The notes under the pieces: model-generated | What the model saw: the letters and a program-made list of their open reading frames with translations, nothing else | What the model was told of the DNA's origin: nothing | Database searches by the model: none | Made by a program: the position numbers and the translations under genes | In this document: one piece after another, positions 44,801 to 58,737 of the stretch | How positions within the stretch are numbered: position 1 is the stretch's first letter | How the letters are laid out: every line of letters starts with the position of its first letter | Assembly: GCA_022592435.1 (NCBI GenBank) | Contig: JABYQS010000152.1 | Span: 1-64,000, forward strand | From: Cerioporus squamosus | Taxonomy: Eukaryota; Basidiomycota; Agaricomycetes; Polyporales; Polyporaceae | DNA: 64,000 nucleotides | Reading direction: 5' to 3'

Positions 44801-46784
44801 GCCGTAGAAGCTCGGACTCGGTACCTGGGTACGGAGATCCCGCCGGGAGGGGAATCCGAGAAGCTTGTTTCAATTTGGAGGGAACTACGTAGGACGAGGA
44901 TGCGCGAGTCGGATGTCGAGTACGACGAGCAGATAGTATGCACCGCGTGCGTGTCACATAGTGCCACAGCGGACGATGGCGGTGAGTTTGACATCCGGAT
45001 GATTGATGAGATGCGATGCACTCGGACGGAGAGGCTGCGGTAGAGGCCGACTGGCGCGTTGCACGGCAAGATGCCCACTACTGCCGTCCGTCATTGTCAG
45101 GCCCGGGGAACAACGACAGGAGAAGAGACGCCATCCACGTTTCGTGTCACCGCTGTGCCGCCGTCATGTCGGACTGGTGGTGATAGCGAGCCGCACGGCG
45201 GAGAGCTGTGCGGTGTGACGAAGAGCCATAGCACGTAAAGGCACAGCACCATGATACCGAGAAGCACGCATAGAGGCACCGGGCCAGATCAGGCAACGCA
45301 AGGACGCTATGTACTCCGGGAGTTCCTAGAACGGCTGCAGTGCAGTTAGAATGCGAACAAGATCATAGTTAAGACGTACTTACGTATACTGTCCCGCAGT
45401 CATTGACCAGCACGTCGGGGCTAGGCTACATGCGAAGCGGACGATCAGAGGATGCATACCGTCAGTGTCAGGCTGACCGCGCTGCATAATTGCTCCAGGC
45501 ACCGAAGATGACGGACGAGAGCAGGCGTGGGCGGTAGCTTGCCTGACAGCGAAGCCATGCTTGCTAAGGACGGTCACAGGCGACGCGACCGAGCTGGGAC
45601 CCAGGAGCCTGGCCAGTCTAAGGCTACGGAGATAGTGGTCGAGTGCTTCGAGCAGTTCGAACGCCGGGGGGAAGTGGGGGCTTCGCGAAGGCCACGGGGA
45701 TCTCGGCATTGCGGGAAAGGGACGAGGATCTGCAGATGGGCGAATGCGGAGAACGCGCAGATACGGACCGACCGCGGGAGACGGCTGGTTGTGAGATGCC
45801 GACAGGATGGGACACCAGCTGGAGAGCTTGTTGTCTATTGTAGGAGGGACGGCGTGGGCGCGGGCCAATGGCAGGTAAGCGCGGAGGGTCAGGCGATAGC
45901 GAACGTGCCACCGTTTGCGGGATACAAGGTAGCATCTTGGAATGGCTGCAGCGTTGTTGGTGAGTGTATGAATTGGAGATAACACGCAATGGTAAGCGTG
46001 GGGTGCCGTTCGTTCCGCTGATGGAGTGTGCAGCCAGTAGGAGGGACACGAGATCTGAAGTGGGTGCTGAAGCGGGTAGAGGAGCTCTGGAACGGTTCTG
46101 GTGGCACCTGGATGGAGTACCTTGTCCAGACTGGGACCTAGAGTTAGATGGAGACGTTACGCTAGGAAGAGAAGGTGCGCCAAGTACCACTTGACCATTG
46201 TCCTTAGGTACAGAATTGACCCTGAACAGATCAACCCCGCCCAAACAAGGAGAAAAGCTGTTGGCTGTGAGAACCTGATGGGGTCTGCAGGCGAAGGTGA
46301 GCTTGAAGCGTATACAAGACTTACGGATGGCCGGGAGGGACTGGATGCATCTGACGCTCGAATAGCGGCCCTTCTGACTACGCGGATGCGAGCTCGCCAG
46401 CAACACATAGTTATGGTCCACTTTCGGGATGACTTGCGGAATACATACACCTGCTGTGCTGATCAAGCTCATACTCATGAGGATGGGCACGATCTATCGC
46501 AAGTAAGTACGACTTCGGGTGTATGGAGATGGAGGAGGATATTACCCAGGCACAACGAACATCACCTGAGAGCACAAATGCTTATAGTGTGAATGTACTC
46601 CCAGTGCTGTCTTGTTACTTGGCGTTGGAAACCGGACGTGGTGGTCGGGAGACAAGGACACGCTTGTTGCGCGCCACAACGTCAACAGAGCCAAGCAGGG
46701 ACCCGGCGTTGTCCGAGCCAGTGAGCGGACGAGCGACGGTCAGCGTCGACGCCGGCCAAACACCCTTCGTCACTGTCCACGACG

Positions 46785-48580
46785 ATGCTCAGACACGCGT
46801 CGTCGGCGACTCGTACGTCCTCCACACAGCCCGCCCGGGTGGACCACGCATGATCTTTGCTTACCATTTCGACCGCTTCTGCAGGCATAGCACGGCCATT
46901 CCGGGCCAAACTGCGTCGCTCCTTTGCGACGGTGCAGGACACCCCTGTCCGACGCTACGGCGGCCTCAAGGACCAGGACCGCATCTTCACAAATGCTTAC
47001 TGCAGACATGACCATGGCATCAAGGGTGCGACGGTGCGTCCAGCTCGAACTTTGTATACTCGAATGACTTGACTAAGCGCTCCTCTGGTTCTAGTCTCGC
47101 GGCGACTGGCACAAAACGAAGGAGATTCTCCTTAAGGGCGACTCTTGGATTATTCAGACCATCAAGGACTCGGGTCTCCGTGGGCGTGGAGGTGCTGGTT
47201 TCCCCAGTGGTCTGAAATGGAGCTTCATGAACAAGCCGGGCTGGGAGAAGGATCCTCGGTAAGCACCCTCGCCTCTCCTATACCTCCGCATTCCAACCCC
47301 GCATTCAGTCCTCGCTACCTCGTCGTCAACGCCGATGAGGGTGAGCCCGGTACCTGCAAAGATCGAGAGATCCTACGCGGAGACCCCCACAAGCTCATCG
47401 AGGGTTGCCTTGTCGCCGGCCGTGCCATGAATGCCAGCGCCGCTTATATCTACATCCGTGGCGAGTTCTACCAGGAGGCGTCCCACGTTCAGCAAGCCAT
47501 CAACGAGGCGTACAAGGCCGGCTACCTTGGCAAAGACGCATGCGGTTCCGGCTACTCTTTCGACGTCTACCTCCACCGCGGAGCTGGTGCTTACATCTGC
47601 GGTGAGGAGACCGCTCTCATCGAGTCCCTCGAAGGCAAGCAGGGCAAGCCTCGTCTCAAGCCTCCATTCCCCGCCGACGTCGGTCTCTTCGGTTGCCCGA
47701 CGACGGTCGCGAACGTCGAGACCGTCGCGGTCGCACCCACCATTTGCAGACGAGGTGCGAGTTGGTTCGCCGGCTTCGGCCGTGCGCGTAACCAGGGCAC
47801 GAAGCTCTTCTGTATCTCCGGTCATGTCAACAACCCCTGTGTCGTCGAGGAGGAGATGAGTATCCCTCTCAAGGACCTAATCGAGAAGCACTGTGGCGGT
47901 GTCCGCGGTGGCTGGGACAACCTTCTCGGTATCATCCCCGGTGGTAGTTCCGTTCCCGTCCTCCCCATCGACAAGTGCTCGGAAGTGCTGTAAGTACTAT
48001 CCTTCGTCTCTCCTCTTCCGGGCTTACCTATAGTGCTCAGGATGGACTACGACTCGCTGAAGGACGCGCAGTCCGGTCTCGGCACGGGCGCCGTCATCGT
48101 TATGGACAAGAGCACCGACATTGTCAAGGCCATCGCGCGTTTCGCACACGTACGTCCTCTTCCCCTCCTCCTTCCGTCCTCCCCCATCCAACTCCACTTT
48201 CTGCCCCACAGTTCTACAAGCACGAGTCCTGCGGGCAGTGCACGCCCTGCCGCGAGGGCACGACCTGGATGATGAACATGATGGACCGCTTTGTCGAGGG
48301 GCGCGGGCACCAGCGCGAGATCGACATGCTGCTCGAGCTCACGAAGCAGATCGAGGGCCGCACGATCTGTGCGCTCGGCGACGCCGCGGCGTGGCCGATC
48401 CAGGGCCTCATGCGCCACTTCCGCCCTGAGGTCGAGAAGCGCATCGCGCAGTTCCGCGCGGAGCATGGGCCGGTGCTGTTTGGCGGGAGGCTGAAGAGCC
48501 AGACGGACCCGACGCTGGCTATTCCGGATAATCTGGGCGCGAACTTGCCTGAGGTCGGTGCGCCGAGTGCGAGTGCGTAG
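46785..48580 (+). CDS. NADH:ubiquinone oxidoreductase 51-kDa subunit (complex I, NDUFV1/NUO51)
   Basis: Mitochondrial complex I subunit that binds NADH, FMN and one 4Fe-4S cluster (N3) at the entry of electrons. Exons by eye: 46785-46812, 46885-47033, 47095-47258, 47309-47989, 48041-48149, 48212-48580, giving 499 residues, the usual length. Exon 1 ([10 protein letters not shown]) and the start of exon 2 form a basic, Ser/Ala-rich mitochondrial presequence. FMN-site motif [16 protein letters not shown] is followed by [35 protein letters not shown], and the cluster motif [15 protein letters not shown] with the fourth Cys about 40 residues on in [12 protein letters not shown]. All ligands are present. 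No frameshift. Confidence 0.96.
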
Positions 48581-48898
48581 ATCCAGAGCATTGGTAGTCG
48601 TGCGTCGAATACTATATCGCTTCGTCACCTGACATCATCTATTGATTCTGACATTGTACGTGCTTTGCCTGCCGTTATTATCCTGTGTCTCCCGCGAACG
48701 GGGTGACTCGATACGGTACGTATCGGCACTATGTGCTTCCTGGTGGAGATTCGCAGTAAATAAGCTACCCGGAATCGCAGCTTTACTTCGTGTTGAACTG
48801 GGAATGGCGTGAAGGCTGAGGAGTACGCAGGATTCCGCACTATGGCTTTCAAAGCAGACAACCTTCGCCATATGCATGCAGTCAGTAAGGTACGTTAA
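48581..48898. other. Convergent intergenic region
   Basis: Shared 3' flank of the complex I gene (plus) and the 708-aa gene (minus). No exon seen. Confidence 0.5.
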
Positions 48899-51025
48899 TT
48901 ACTTCTCAATACGACTACGTAGCTGTTCAGGCGTAGGATGCATTTCTGGGATCACGAAGTTACGACGAGGGACCGTTTCACTAACAAACTCGTCAGGGTG
49001 GTCGATTTCTAGGCAAGACCATGATTCGAAGACCACCAAGCGATCTCCATTGCTGAGTGGCTGACCCCCAAGTTCATCGACCCAAGTTGAAGGGTCCTCA
49101 GTGATATTCAAGCCAAGGTCCTTTGCGATCATCACTCGCAGCGTCTTCTTCCCGCCTTCCACATCATTGTCCGCAGGTGGGTACGGCACCAGCTCGCCGA
49201 CGTAGACGATCCAGTACCACCGATATGTTGTGTCTGCCACAGGATCCGAGGGATTCAGCCTGAGACGCCACCGGTCATCGGGCCATCCCACCTCCAGTTC
49301 GACGATTAGTCCGTCCGGGCACGGGTTGTACTCCGTAGATGCGTCCTTCTCTGCGGGAGGACTCTCCTGCGCTGCAGACGGTTGCTCGTCTGCGGAGGAG
49401 TCCTCTCCAACCGCGTCCTCTACTCCATGCGCGTCCTTCTCCTTACTCCGGCCCTCCTTGTTGCCCTGCGGGACCTTCTCTGGGGGCGGGTTCAACCGGA
49501 ATGCTTGCCATGCTCGTGCATAAAAGATGTTGGTGTTTAGGCACACACCCTCCAATCGCAACTCACTCGCGTCCTTATCGAAGGAGATCTCTATCCTGTC
49601 GTCATTTCGTTGCCACAGAGCTGACTCGGCTTTGTACAGAATGCAAAGAGGAGTGCGAGCAGTATCGCTCAGGGAAGGATCACGGGGCAAATACGGGAGA
49701 ATATGCAGGAACCTCCAAGGTGGAGCAGAGGCACCGTCAATCACTCCGAGGAAGAAGTTCTTGGGGATCTCTGTGCCCTCTCGCTGTTTCATGACCTCCT
49801 CCAGGAACTCCGCTACGGCAAGCGTCTGCCTTTCCCTGTCCGCCACCGAATCGTCTCCGGCGCGTGCCTTCTCAAGTTCGGACTTAGACTCCATGCCGAA
49901 GTTGGCAGCCAGGGAAGAGATAAGATGGTGGGCGCAAGTGGCACTCCGGAGGGCAGACTTCCAGTTTTCCTGCACCCGTAGCATTGTCTTTAGCGCTTCC
50001 TTGGAGAAAGGAGGACTACGGTGCACGCCTGGCAAACTAAAGCGCAGACAGAAACGAGCATTTTGGGAAGGGTCCGGTTTCAGTGTAGCCTCAAGTAGGG
50101 GAGTCAACGCCACTTCGGTACGCTGGGATGCATTAGTGGATAGTATGGACTCTCGATCTGGGGCGGTGGCGGTAGCGGCGGTGGCGGCGGAGGAGGAGTA
50201 AGAGGAGGAAGAGGAAGAGAGAGACGAGGTCTTCTCCGCCTGAATGCTCCGTTCGTACAAAGCGAAGACGATCGGGTGCTCCGTTTGAAATTTGCGTATG
50301 AGAGCTTCGCCACATTGAGCGTCGATGCTCCCATGAAGTTCAACTTGGCCATCTGAACAGTTCAGGCCCGTCAGAAGGCGCGGTCCGCCGGGCAGGACCA
50401 CTACCCTCCGCGCGAAACGGAACGCAATGTCCTCCGTGAGGGGAACATGCCCCGGGTATCTATCAGCTGCCGCGGTGCACAGCTGCTCCGCCCAGATGTA
50501 AAGAGTGAGTCGGGGGTCTTCACGTCTAAACCTGGCGAGAACATGTCGCAGCGCAGCGAGCTCGGGCTTTATAAAATCCCGGTCTTTCGCTGGGCCACCG
50601 GCCCTCGTGTAGGCTAGCGCCACGAACGGATACCTGAGAGAGAATGCCTTGAGGGTTTCGTCCCATTCCTCCTTCGATGCTGGAAACCATTCGTCGTGGA
50701 CGTCGCTGCTCTTGATCTCCTGCATTTTGAACTCGACGAGTGCCCAACCGGCCCGTGAGTGCGCTGTGAGAGATTCTACGGTAATGAACCGCAGTCTCCG
50801 CCACATAGGCTTAGGTACATTGAAGGACTCGGGTTCGTGGTGAGTCGAAGTCAGGGTTGTCAGTCTGTCGATAGTGAATTCGAGGTTGCGGACGGACGCC
50901 GCATGTGTGGAAGTGCGCGCAGATGCAGAGGGAGGCATCGGTGCTAGAATCGAGATACGATATGCACAGAACATACCTGAGAGGGACCGCTCTTTATACC
51001 AGGATTCTAAGCGCTTGGAAGCCAT
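48899..51025 (-). CDS. Hypothetical 708-aa protein, possibly HET-like
   Basis: One open frame without introns, unusual for this window, from ATG at 51025 (MASKRLESWYKERS) to the stop at 48899. Around residues 135-230 it has FVALAYTRAGG, then LRHVLARF, LYIWAEQLCTAAADRYPG and RRVVVLPGGPRLL, in the same order as the AxxSY, YIWLDxLC and LPGGLxRL blocks of HET domains (compare the HET gene at 25047-36164). The match is weak and could be chance. The middle has a Ser-rich patch (LSSSSSSYSSS) and an acidic Glu-rich linker (about residues 555-590); the C-terminal 120 residues look folded (WYWIVYVGELVPYPP, RLVVFESWSCLEID). No membrane segment or signal peptide. Confidence 0.6.
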   Translation of the reverse strand: MASKRLESWYKERSLSGMFCAYRISILAPMPPSASARTSTHAASVRNLEFTIDRLTTLTSTHHEPESFNVPKPMWRRLRFITVESLTAHSRAGWALVEFKMQEIKSSDVHDEWFPASKEEWDETLKAFSLRYPFVALAYTRAGGPAKDRDFIKPELAALRHVLARFRREDPRLTLYIWAEQLCTAAADRYPGHVPLTEDIAFRFARRVVVLPGGPRLLTGLNCSDGQVELHGSIDAQCGEALIRKFQTEHPIVFALYERSIQAEKTSSLSSSSSSYSSSAATAATATAPDRESILSTNASQRTEVALTPLLEATLKPDPSQNARFCLRFSLPGVHRSPPFSKEALKTMLRVQENWKSALRSATCAHHLISSLAANFGMESKSELEKARAGDDSVADRERQTLAVAEFLEEVMKQREGTEIPKNFFLGVIDGASAPPWRFLHILPYLPRDPSLSDTARTPLCILYKAESALWQRNDDRIEISFDKDASELRLEGVCLNTNIFYARAWQAFRLNPPPEKVPQGNKEGRSKEKDAHGVEDAVGEDSSADEQPSAAQESPPAEKDASTEYNPCPDGLIVELEVGWPDDRWRLRLNPSDPVADTTYRWYWIVYVGELVPYPPADNDVEGGKKTLRVMIAKDLGLNITEDPSTWVDELGGQPLSNGDRLVVFESWSCLEIDHPDEFVSETVPRRNFVIPEMHPTPEQLRSRIEK

Positions 51026-51842
51026 TCCGAGGGAGGGATGTCATCTTGTCAAGTGTGGCGGCGTTGCGCAGACGCCGCTTCCAGCAACGCCTGTCTGTGA
51101 GCATGTACGCAACTGGTAAGTCATCGTGTCCGCTGCGCGTATCGATCGAGTAAGTGGAGGATTGCTCGTGGGCTCGTGGTAACAACTCTCTGGCCGCCCC
51201 GCGCTCCGGGCTCCCCGGGTCGGCAGCGGCATCCAACAATATGCGGGAAATGAAGCCCTCGGATCACTTCTTCATGGGCCGCTGAGGCGAGAGCAAAGCT
51301 TGTTGCTCCAGCGCCGGGGTTGCAGTCTGGCAGGAGAACATGACGACGAACGTTTCATCAGCAAGTCAGAGTTGAATGCTGACTTACTGCACAAGCGATC
51401 GATCGTCGCAATGCCCGCCACAACCGCGAATCACCGTCGCTTTTCATGATCGAGAGCGCAATATTTCTGGTCAGTTCTGGGTACACATCGGGAAATCCTA
51501 CGAGTAAGACAGACGCGGAAGACGGGAATTCAGTAAGAGGCGGACTCACCGTGTGCACAGCTCGCTCGTCTTTCCATCCAGAGATCATGATCGGACTTCC
51601 CTCAAAATGATACGGTCGACTCCCGGCGGAGACCATCTCGGAGAGATACAACATCGAAAGAGGGATCGCACAGCCTGGAGCGAACGTTACTGCGAGCGAG
51701 CTTCGTTGAGCATTGAGGTATGTAGCACCGTGAGTACAACCCTTGCTGCTTGGTCGCATTGAAAGGAGCGTTAGTAGTACAAGGCAGCGGCATACGAGAC
51801 TTCATCCAAGCTATCCAAGTTCCGCCATCCCTGATTCCGCTC
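51026..51842. other. Intergenic region
   Basis: Upstream of the 708-aa gene and downstream of the dehydrogenase, both on the minus strand. A minus-strand frame at 51358-51759 might be an exon of a small unrecognised gene, but its ends do not give convincing splice sites. Confidence 0.35.
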
Positions 51843-53091
<1,249 letters not shown>

Positions 53092-53670
53092 TGTCGTCCT
53101 ATCGGTTTAGATATCAACTTGCGGCCCGAGCCGGTCCTTGAACACAGGAGAGATCTGACAGGCCTGTGACTGAGAGGGAGGAATATGAGCACGTTCTGCG
53201 TCAAGCGCAACGAGAGATCACGCACCTTTATATACGTGCGGCCTCTGCGCAGGTACCCCTTGGGAACGCAAGCATGAACATCACAGAGAACTCGAGGAAG
53301 GGGTCCATGTGATGTCACGGCCGCCGCCATTATCTGGTCGCAGCCACGGTCCCACTAACCTCGGTTACAGGGCGTGCAGGTGCGCTAGAAGCGTTAATGG
53401 TCGTGTAAGTACGTTGAAGCGAGATGGAGAAGGCAGAGTCGGACGCTATCCGGATCGGAGCCAAACCGACCTCCCGAAGCTTGCCATAGGTTTGATAGTA
53501 TCGGAAGCTTATACGAAGCCAAGCCAGGACAAGCCGGTAAACATCCGACAGCGCATATGCAGCGAGAGAGGTAGTAGCTAGTACTACCTGCAATGCCAAC
53601 AGGGCCTGTCCTCATGTAAAGCGTAATTGGTGATCCGAGTGATGCTGGCCACCTTGAAATTGCTGTTCAA
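53092..53670. other. Intergenic region
   Basis: Upstream of the dehydrogenase and before tRNA-Gly; presumably holds the dehydrogenase promoter. No exon seen. Confidence 0.45.
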
Positions 53671-53741
53671 GCATTAATGGGGTAGTGGTAACCTGGGTCG
53701 TTGCCATCGACCCGCCGGGGGTTCGATTCCCCCTTAATGCA
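53671..53741 (+). tRNA. tRNA-Gly (GCC), intronless
   Basis: Acceptor GCATTAA (53671-53677) pairs with TTAATGC (53734-53740); D arm with GTAGTGGTAAC; anticodon stem GGTCG/CGACC around TTGCCAT, anticodon GCC; T arm GGGGG/CCCCC around TTCGATT; discriminator A at 53741. 71 nt, no intron. Confidence 0.95.
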
Positions 53742-54123
53742 GCTTAAAGCTCTTAGGCGAGAGTTTTGTATTGCGTAGCATGCAGTAAGTCATATGTCGC
53801 ACATGGAACGATTTACCTTTTGGACTTCGTATCTGGAAGGTGTATGCGCTGGACCGGTGCACGATAAGTACATGTGCAGAATGGTCAGGCGCCACAAAGC
53901 GTGACCCCGTCCGGATCCGCTCGCGAAGTTCCTTCAAATTCTGACAACAGCCTACGATGCGACGGTGCCGGCGGTCCGCTCTGTCTGCTTTTCTCCGTGA
54001 TGTGGTCCAAGGCACAGGCTGCTGACTTCGTCATCACACCCATCCCGACTGTATAAAGCTGCAGCGCGGTAAGTAGTATGGGGGCACTCGACGAAGGCTC
54101 GGACCAACGCAGACCGTCCAAGA
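53742..54123. other. Upstream region of the beta-galactosidase gene
   Basis: No exon seen. TATA-like ACTGTATAAAGC lies near 54048-54059, 65-75 bp before the ATG, and may be the core promoter of the GH35 gene. Confidence 0.45.
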
Positions 54124-57100
54124 ATGCCATCTCGCCGTTCTTCCCGAGCAAGCCGCTGGCCTGTGGCAGCTGTGTCCGTTCTCATTCTCGCGTTCTTCGC
54201 CTTGCTGGTATGCGTAGCGGCAGACCCACCCCGAAAGTCGAACGGCTTCACAGACGTCGTGACATGGGACAACTACACCGTGTTCCTGCATAACCACCGC
54301 ATGTTCCTCCAGTGAGTCTGTCACCCCACTGCTATAGCATATGCCGTGTTGCCTGACTCCTGTTGCAGCGCCGGGGAGTTCCATACTTTCCGCCTTCCGG
54401 TGCCAGATTTGTGGCTCGATATATTCCAGAAGATGGTCGCCGCAGGGCTGAACGGTGTCAGGTTCGATGTTAGACACATACCCCGAAGGAAACTATACTC
54501 ACAAGTTCTCCGGCAGCATCTACATCCACAGTATGTGTTGGCGTTCCGTCTCAAGAGGAAATAGCATCTGACTGCCGTTGTCCGACCTCGCGCTGGCAGT
54601 GGGGGCGACGAACCCATCCCCGGGTGTGCTGGACTTCGATGACTGGCGTTCTCTTCAGACTATATACCAAGCTGCAAAGCTTGCGGGTATCTTCGTGGTT
54701 CTCCGGCCAGGTGAGCCCCGTTATCTAGACCATAGCTCTCAGCCTTCGTGACACCTCCATCGGCAGGACCTTACGTAAGTGTCACTTCGTCGGTCGTAGA
54801 CCGATTTCGCTGAGCCTAGGGGACCCCGCGTCAGATCAATGGCGAGACTACGTCCGGAGGGATCGCGCATTGGATTACTAGTCAGGTTGCCGGGACCGTA
54901 CGAACGAACGCGACAGACTGGACGGCCGCTTACCAGCCGTATATCGACGGCATCGCTCGGGAGAGCGCAGAGTATCAAGTTGCCAAGGGCGGACCTCTCC
55001 TAGGCACGTTTCTTCGAGGCTATTGAGGGTGATCGCGAACTGATTTCTTACATGACGGGTTCCAGCTGTGCAAATTGGTGAGTGTTGCTCAAGCATGATT
55101 ATATGCAAGGGATCTGTGGAGCTTACAACACCGGTCACCGTATAGACAATGAGAACAGGAACTCCCCTGACCCCTCGACGCAGCAGTATTTCGCAGATCT
55201 TGAGAAGCAGTACCGCGACCGCGGCATCGACATCCTCCTGTGCGTAACCTCGATGGCACTGGACTTGAGCATACTCAGATGACATGCATGCAGCACGTAC
55301 AATGATCCAGGTATGCGTTCCGGGTTTATCAACGGCACAGGCGCGGTAGACATCTACGGCCTCGTAAGTTGACCTGTCTGACCCACGACATCTCTGACAT
55401 AACCCCAGGACGCCTACCCTAACGGTTTCAACTGCTCGACTTCGCGGACATGGAGCCACGTAACGAACAACTACTATCAGTATCACGAGCAGGTCAACCC
55501 GAGTCAGCCGTGGTACATGCCCGAGTTTCAGGGTGGCTCGTTCGACCCATGGGGTGGTCCCGGATACGATGCTTGCGAGGTGCTCACCGGACCGGATTTC
55601 CAAGACGTGTTCTATAAGCACAACTGGGCTGCAAACATGAAGCTCGTCTCATACTACATGTTCTATGGGTGAGCTCCTCGAGTGACGTACAGCATGTCTT
55701 TGACTGACCTCGGCGCAGTGGTACGAGCTGGGGTGGCTTCCCGTTTCCGGGGGTGTACACGAGGTCCGTATTTCCGCGTTTGCCTGCGTCTGCGTCGCAC
55801 CATCCTAATCCGTGGCGTAGCTACGACTACGGTTCCTCGATTCGCGAAACTCGTGCCCTAACGGACAAGTTCGACGAGGTTAAAAGACAGGGTCTCTTCC
55901 TCCGCTCGTCTCCGCAATTCCTCAAGACAGACTGGATGGGCAACTCGAGCCTGGGCATTCCCGGCGTCACCCTCAACGGTAGTTCCGCCTTCGTAACCTC
56001 CCTGAAGAATCCCGACAGTGGAACATGGTTCCATGTGACGCGGCAGTCGGACTCGAGCTCGACGTCAGTCTTTGTTGCGTATACACTATGACCCTAACTC
56101 ACTGTTTTGATGATTAACTAGGGCAAACATCACTTTCACGCTCACCGTACCCACCTCGCAAGGCACAATCACGCTACCCAAGACGACGGAAAGTATCGCG
56201 ATCCACGGCAGACAGAGCAAGCTCATAATCACCGACTATTCCTTCGGCGCGCACGGCTCCGTGCTCTACACGACCGCAGCTGTCTTCTTCGCCGGCACCA
56301 TCGGCGAGCGCGACATCATCTTCCTCCACGGCTTCGCGGACCAGTCGCACGAGTTCGCGCTCAAGCTTTCTGGCTCCGGACACCAGCGCAGCTCGTCTCG
56401 CGTCACCTTCGACTCTACTGCCTCTCCGGGCTTCACGACCGTCGCCGTCCACCCTGGCAACGCAGGACTGCTCACGCTCTGGGACTCGGACGAGCAGCTC
56501 GTCCTCTTCGCAGACCCGGTGACGGCTGCGGCGTTCTGGGCACCCGCCATCCGTTCGGGGACCGCGCAGACCATCCCCGGGCTCGAGCACTTCTGGCAGT
56601 TCGGCACGAACACAACCGCGCTCGTCGGCGGACCATACCTTGTGCGCAACGCGACCCTTGCAGCTGGGACGCTCGCGCTGCGCGGGGACCTGAACGCCTC
56701 TGTGCCGCTCACGATTATCGCGCCTCCTGAGGTCAAGCGGGTGACGTGGAACGGGGAGCGCATCGAGGTGCAGAATCACGGACGGGGCGTGTTCGGCGGA
56801 CAACTGAAGCAGAGAACGGGACTGGGCAGCGTGACGGTGCCGGAGCTGACGGGCTGGAAGTACGCGGATAGCTTGCCGGAGGTGCAGGCTGGGTTCGACG
56901 ACTCCGGGTGGGTGGTAGCGAATGAGACGAGGACTAACATCTTTCAGAAGCCGCTGTTTGGAGACGGAAGGGTGCTGTACGGTGCGTTGCCAACCTGTAT
57001 GTCCCGCCTGCTCGACCTGGGCTGATGATCTTCGCAATGCAGGGTGCGATTATGGGTTGTGAGTTCAGCTACATAGACGGTATGTAGGTATGATCAGCTT

Positions 57101-58192
57101 GCTCACGACATGCAGCTGTGAGAACACCGTGCTCTGGCGCGGGCACTTTAACGGGACAGGAACAGAGACCTCGGTCAATTTAACAATCTATGGCGGCACA
57201 TGTGAGTTCAACCCTTTCTCTATCCTCGCTCTCTTGCCTACCTTTCCTATCCAGCATTCGCGTCTTCAGTCTGGATCAACGGCCGGTTCATCAACACGGT
57301 GTCTAGCAGTGCCGACCATGTCAATGCGCTCTTGCCGTTCCCGAATGGGTCCGTCGCTGTGGGCGGAGACAACGTCATCACTGTGGTGCAGGAGAATATG
57401 GGCAACGACGAGCAAAGCAACATTAAGCCTGCTCGAGGCATCGCCGGGTTCCAGCTGAGCTCCGGGAACATCACCACATGGAGGGTGCAAGGCAAGGCGG
57501 GAGGATATACGAAGTGAGTGAGTGTTATTAACGAATGCGAGCAACGAGAATGCTCAAAGGCTCCGTCCCGCGTGCAGTTATCCGGACAAGGTGCGCGGAG
57601 TGATGAATGAAGGCGGGCTCTTCGGAGAGCGCGAAGGCTGGCACCTGCCCGGGTTCGACACCAGCAAGTGGACGACGCGCGACTTATCGGAAGGCCTTCC
57701 CAGCGGAGGAGCTGGGATCGGTTTCTTCGTCACGACGTTCGACCTTGCGTTCCCAAAGGACACGGACGGCTTCGTGAGCTTCCAGTTCGAGGACGAAGAT
57801 TCGCAGCCGTACAGGGCGCTCTTGTTCGTGAACGGCTGGATGTTCGGGAAGGCGAGTACCGGTTTCAAGGTCGTCGCTGACACGTGCGGTAAAGAGACTG
57901 ATGAGAAACCCGCGTCAGCGTGTGGCGAACCTTGGTCCGCAGACGAAGTTCCCGGTTCAGCCGGGGATCCTGGACTTCCACGGAAAGAAGTGAGTCCTGG
58001 GTGCTACGCACATATGCAAGGGCGAAGACTCACGATTTCGTGTAATGCAGCACTGTGGCAGTTGCGCTCTGGGTTTTGGAGAATACTCCTGTGTCTCCGA
58101 GCCTGAAGCTGGTGGTCGACAATATCCTGGACGGTGGGGTTGGTCCCGTCACGTTGAACAATCCGCGGTGGGAGAATCGGGCGTCCACGTAA
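54124..58192 (+). CDS. GH35 beta-galactosidase (secreted)
   Basis: Retaining exo-beta-galactosidase of glycoside hydrolase family 35, about 1,000 residues, as in fungal LacA. The N-terminus has a hydrophobic signal/anchor segment ([20 protein letters not shown]). Catalytic barrel: [53 protein letters not shown], acid/base Glu in [18 protein letters not shown], nucleophile Glu in [37 protein letters not shown]. The later beta-sandwich and jelly-roll domains run to [12 protein letters not shown] and the stop at 58190-58192. At least 15 introns; two start with GC instead of GT (55014-55065 and 57852-57918). No lesion found. QIDNE replaces the usual QIENE, a mild change that keeps the catalytic Glu. 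Confidence 0.93.
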
Positions 58193-58737
58193 CGACAGCG
58201 ACAGAATAAGGCTTCGCTATAACAGTCGGGAGTCCATGGCCGTATGGATGAATGCTGGAACCTCGTAAGATCTCAGATGTCTACTGTTCACAACGTGAGA
58301 TGCATGAGCCCGAAGGCTTCATGATAGACGAACTCCCATGCCAGTGGGCCAACGCCGTCGCTCTGAGAAGTTGGCCCGCTTCAAGTTGGGGAAGCTGCGG
58401 CTGGGTCCGTATCCCCAGTGGGGAATTTGAGCCGGTCAAACATGGCATGTTCCCCTATATCTTGGCCTGCCGACCTGCTGGCAGCGGACAGGTCATAGGC
58501 GTACACGGACTCGAGGATGGAGAGAAAGACGCGGTCAGCACGGTGTAAGTATCGTCGAGAAACGCGAACCAAATGGGGCGCGATCACGTGAAAGGCCCGT
58601 CACGGCATAGTCACACACTCGGCGCGCGTCGCCGAGCGGCGTCTGCGATGTCGAGATGTCATAAGTAAGCCCGTCCTTGACCGCAACCATACTACATATC
58701 GCCCGTCGTTATCTCTGTCTCTCCGCTACCACCTTAA
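58193..58737. other. Intergenic region between the two hydrolase genes
   Basis: About 545 bp, terminator of GH35 and promoter of GH15. A plus-strand frame at 58252-58548 has no recognisable domain. Confidence 0.4.

Larger units (their letters stand above)
40522..46784. other. Six-kilobase region without a recognised gene
   Basis: I looked for exons on both strands and found none with a recognisable domain. The first kilobase is C/T-rich and probably includes the phosphatase 3' untranslated region. Simple repeats lie at 41238-41258, 41385-41407 and 41860-41878. From 42.3 to 46.5 kb the frames are short and frequently broken; this may be eroded transposon or duplicated DNA. A frame near 45970-46190 (WWHLDGVPCPDWDLELDGD) looks somewhat protein-like but matches nothing I know. 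Confidence 0.45.

Noticed and set aside
56174..57037. Minus-strand frame of 287 codons
   Set aside because: Antisense shadow of the beta-galactosidase long exon.
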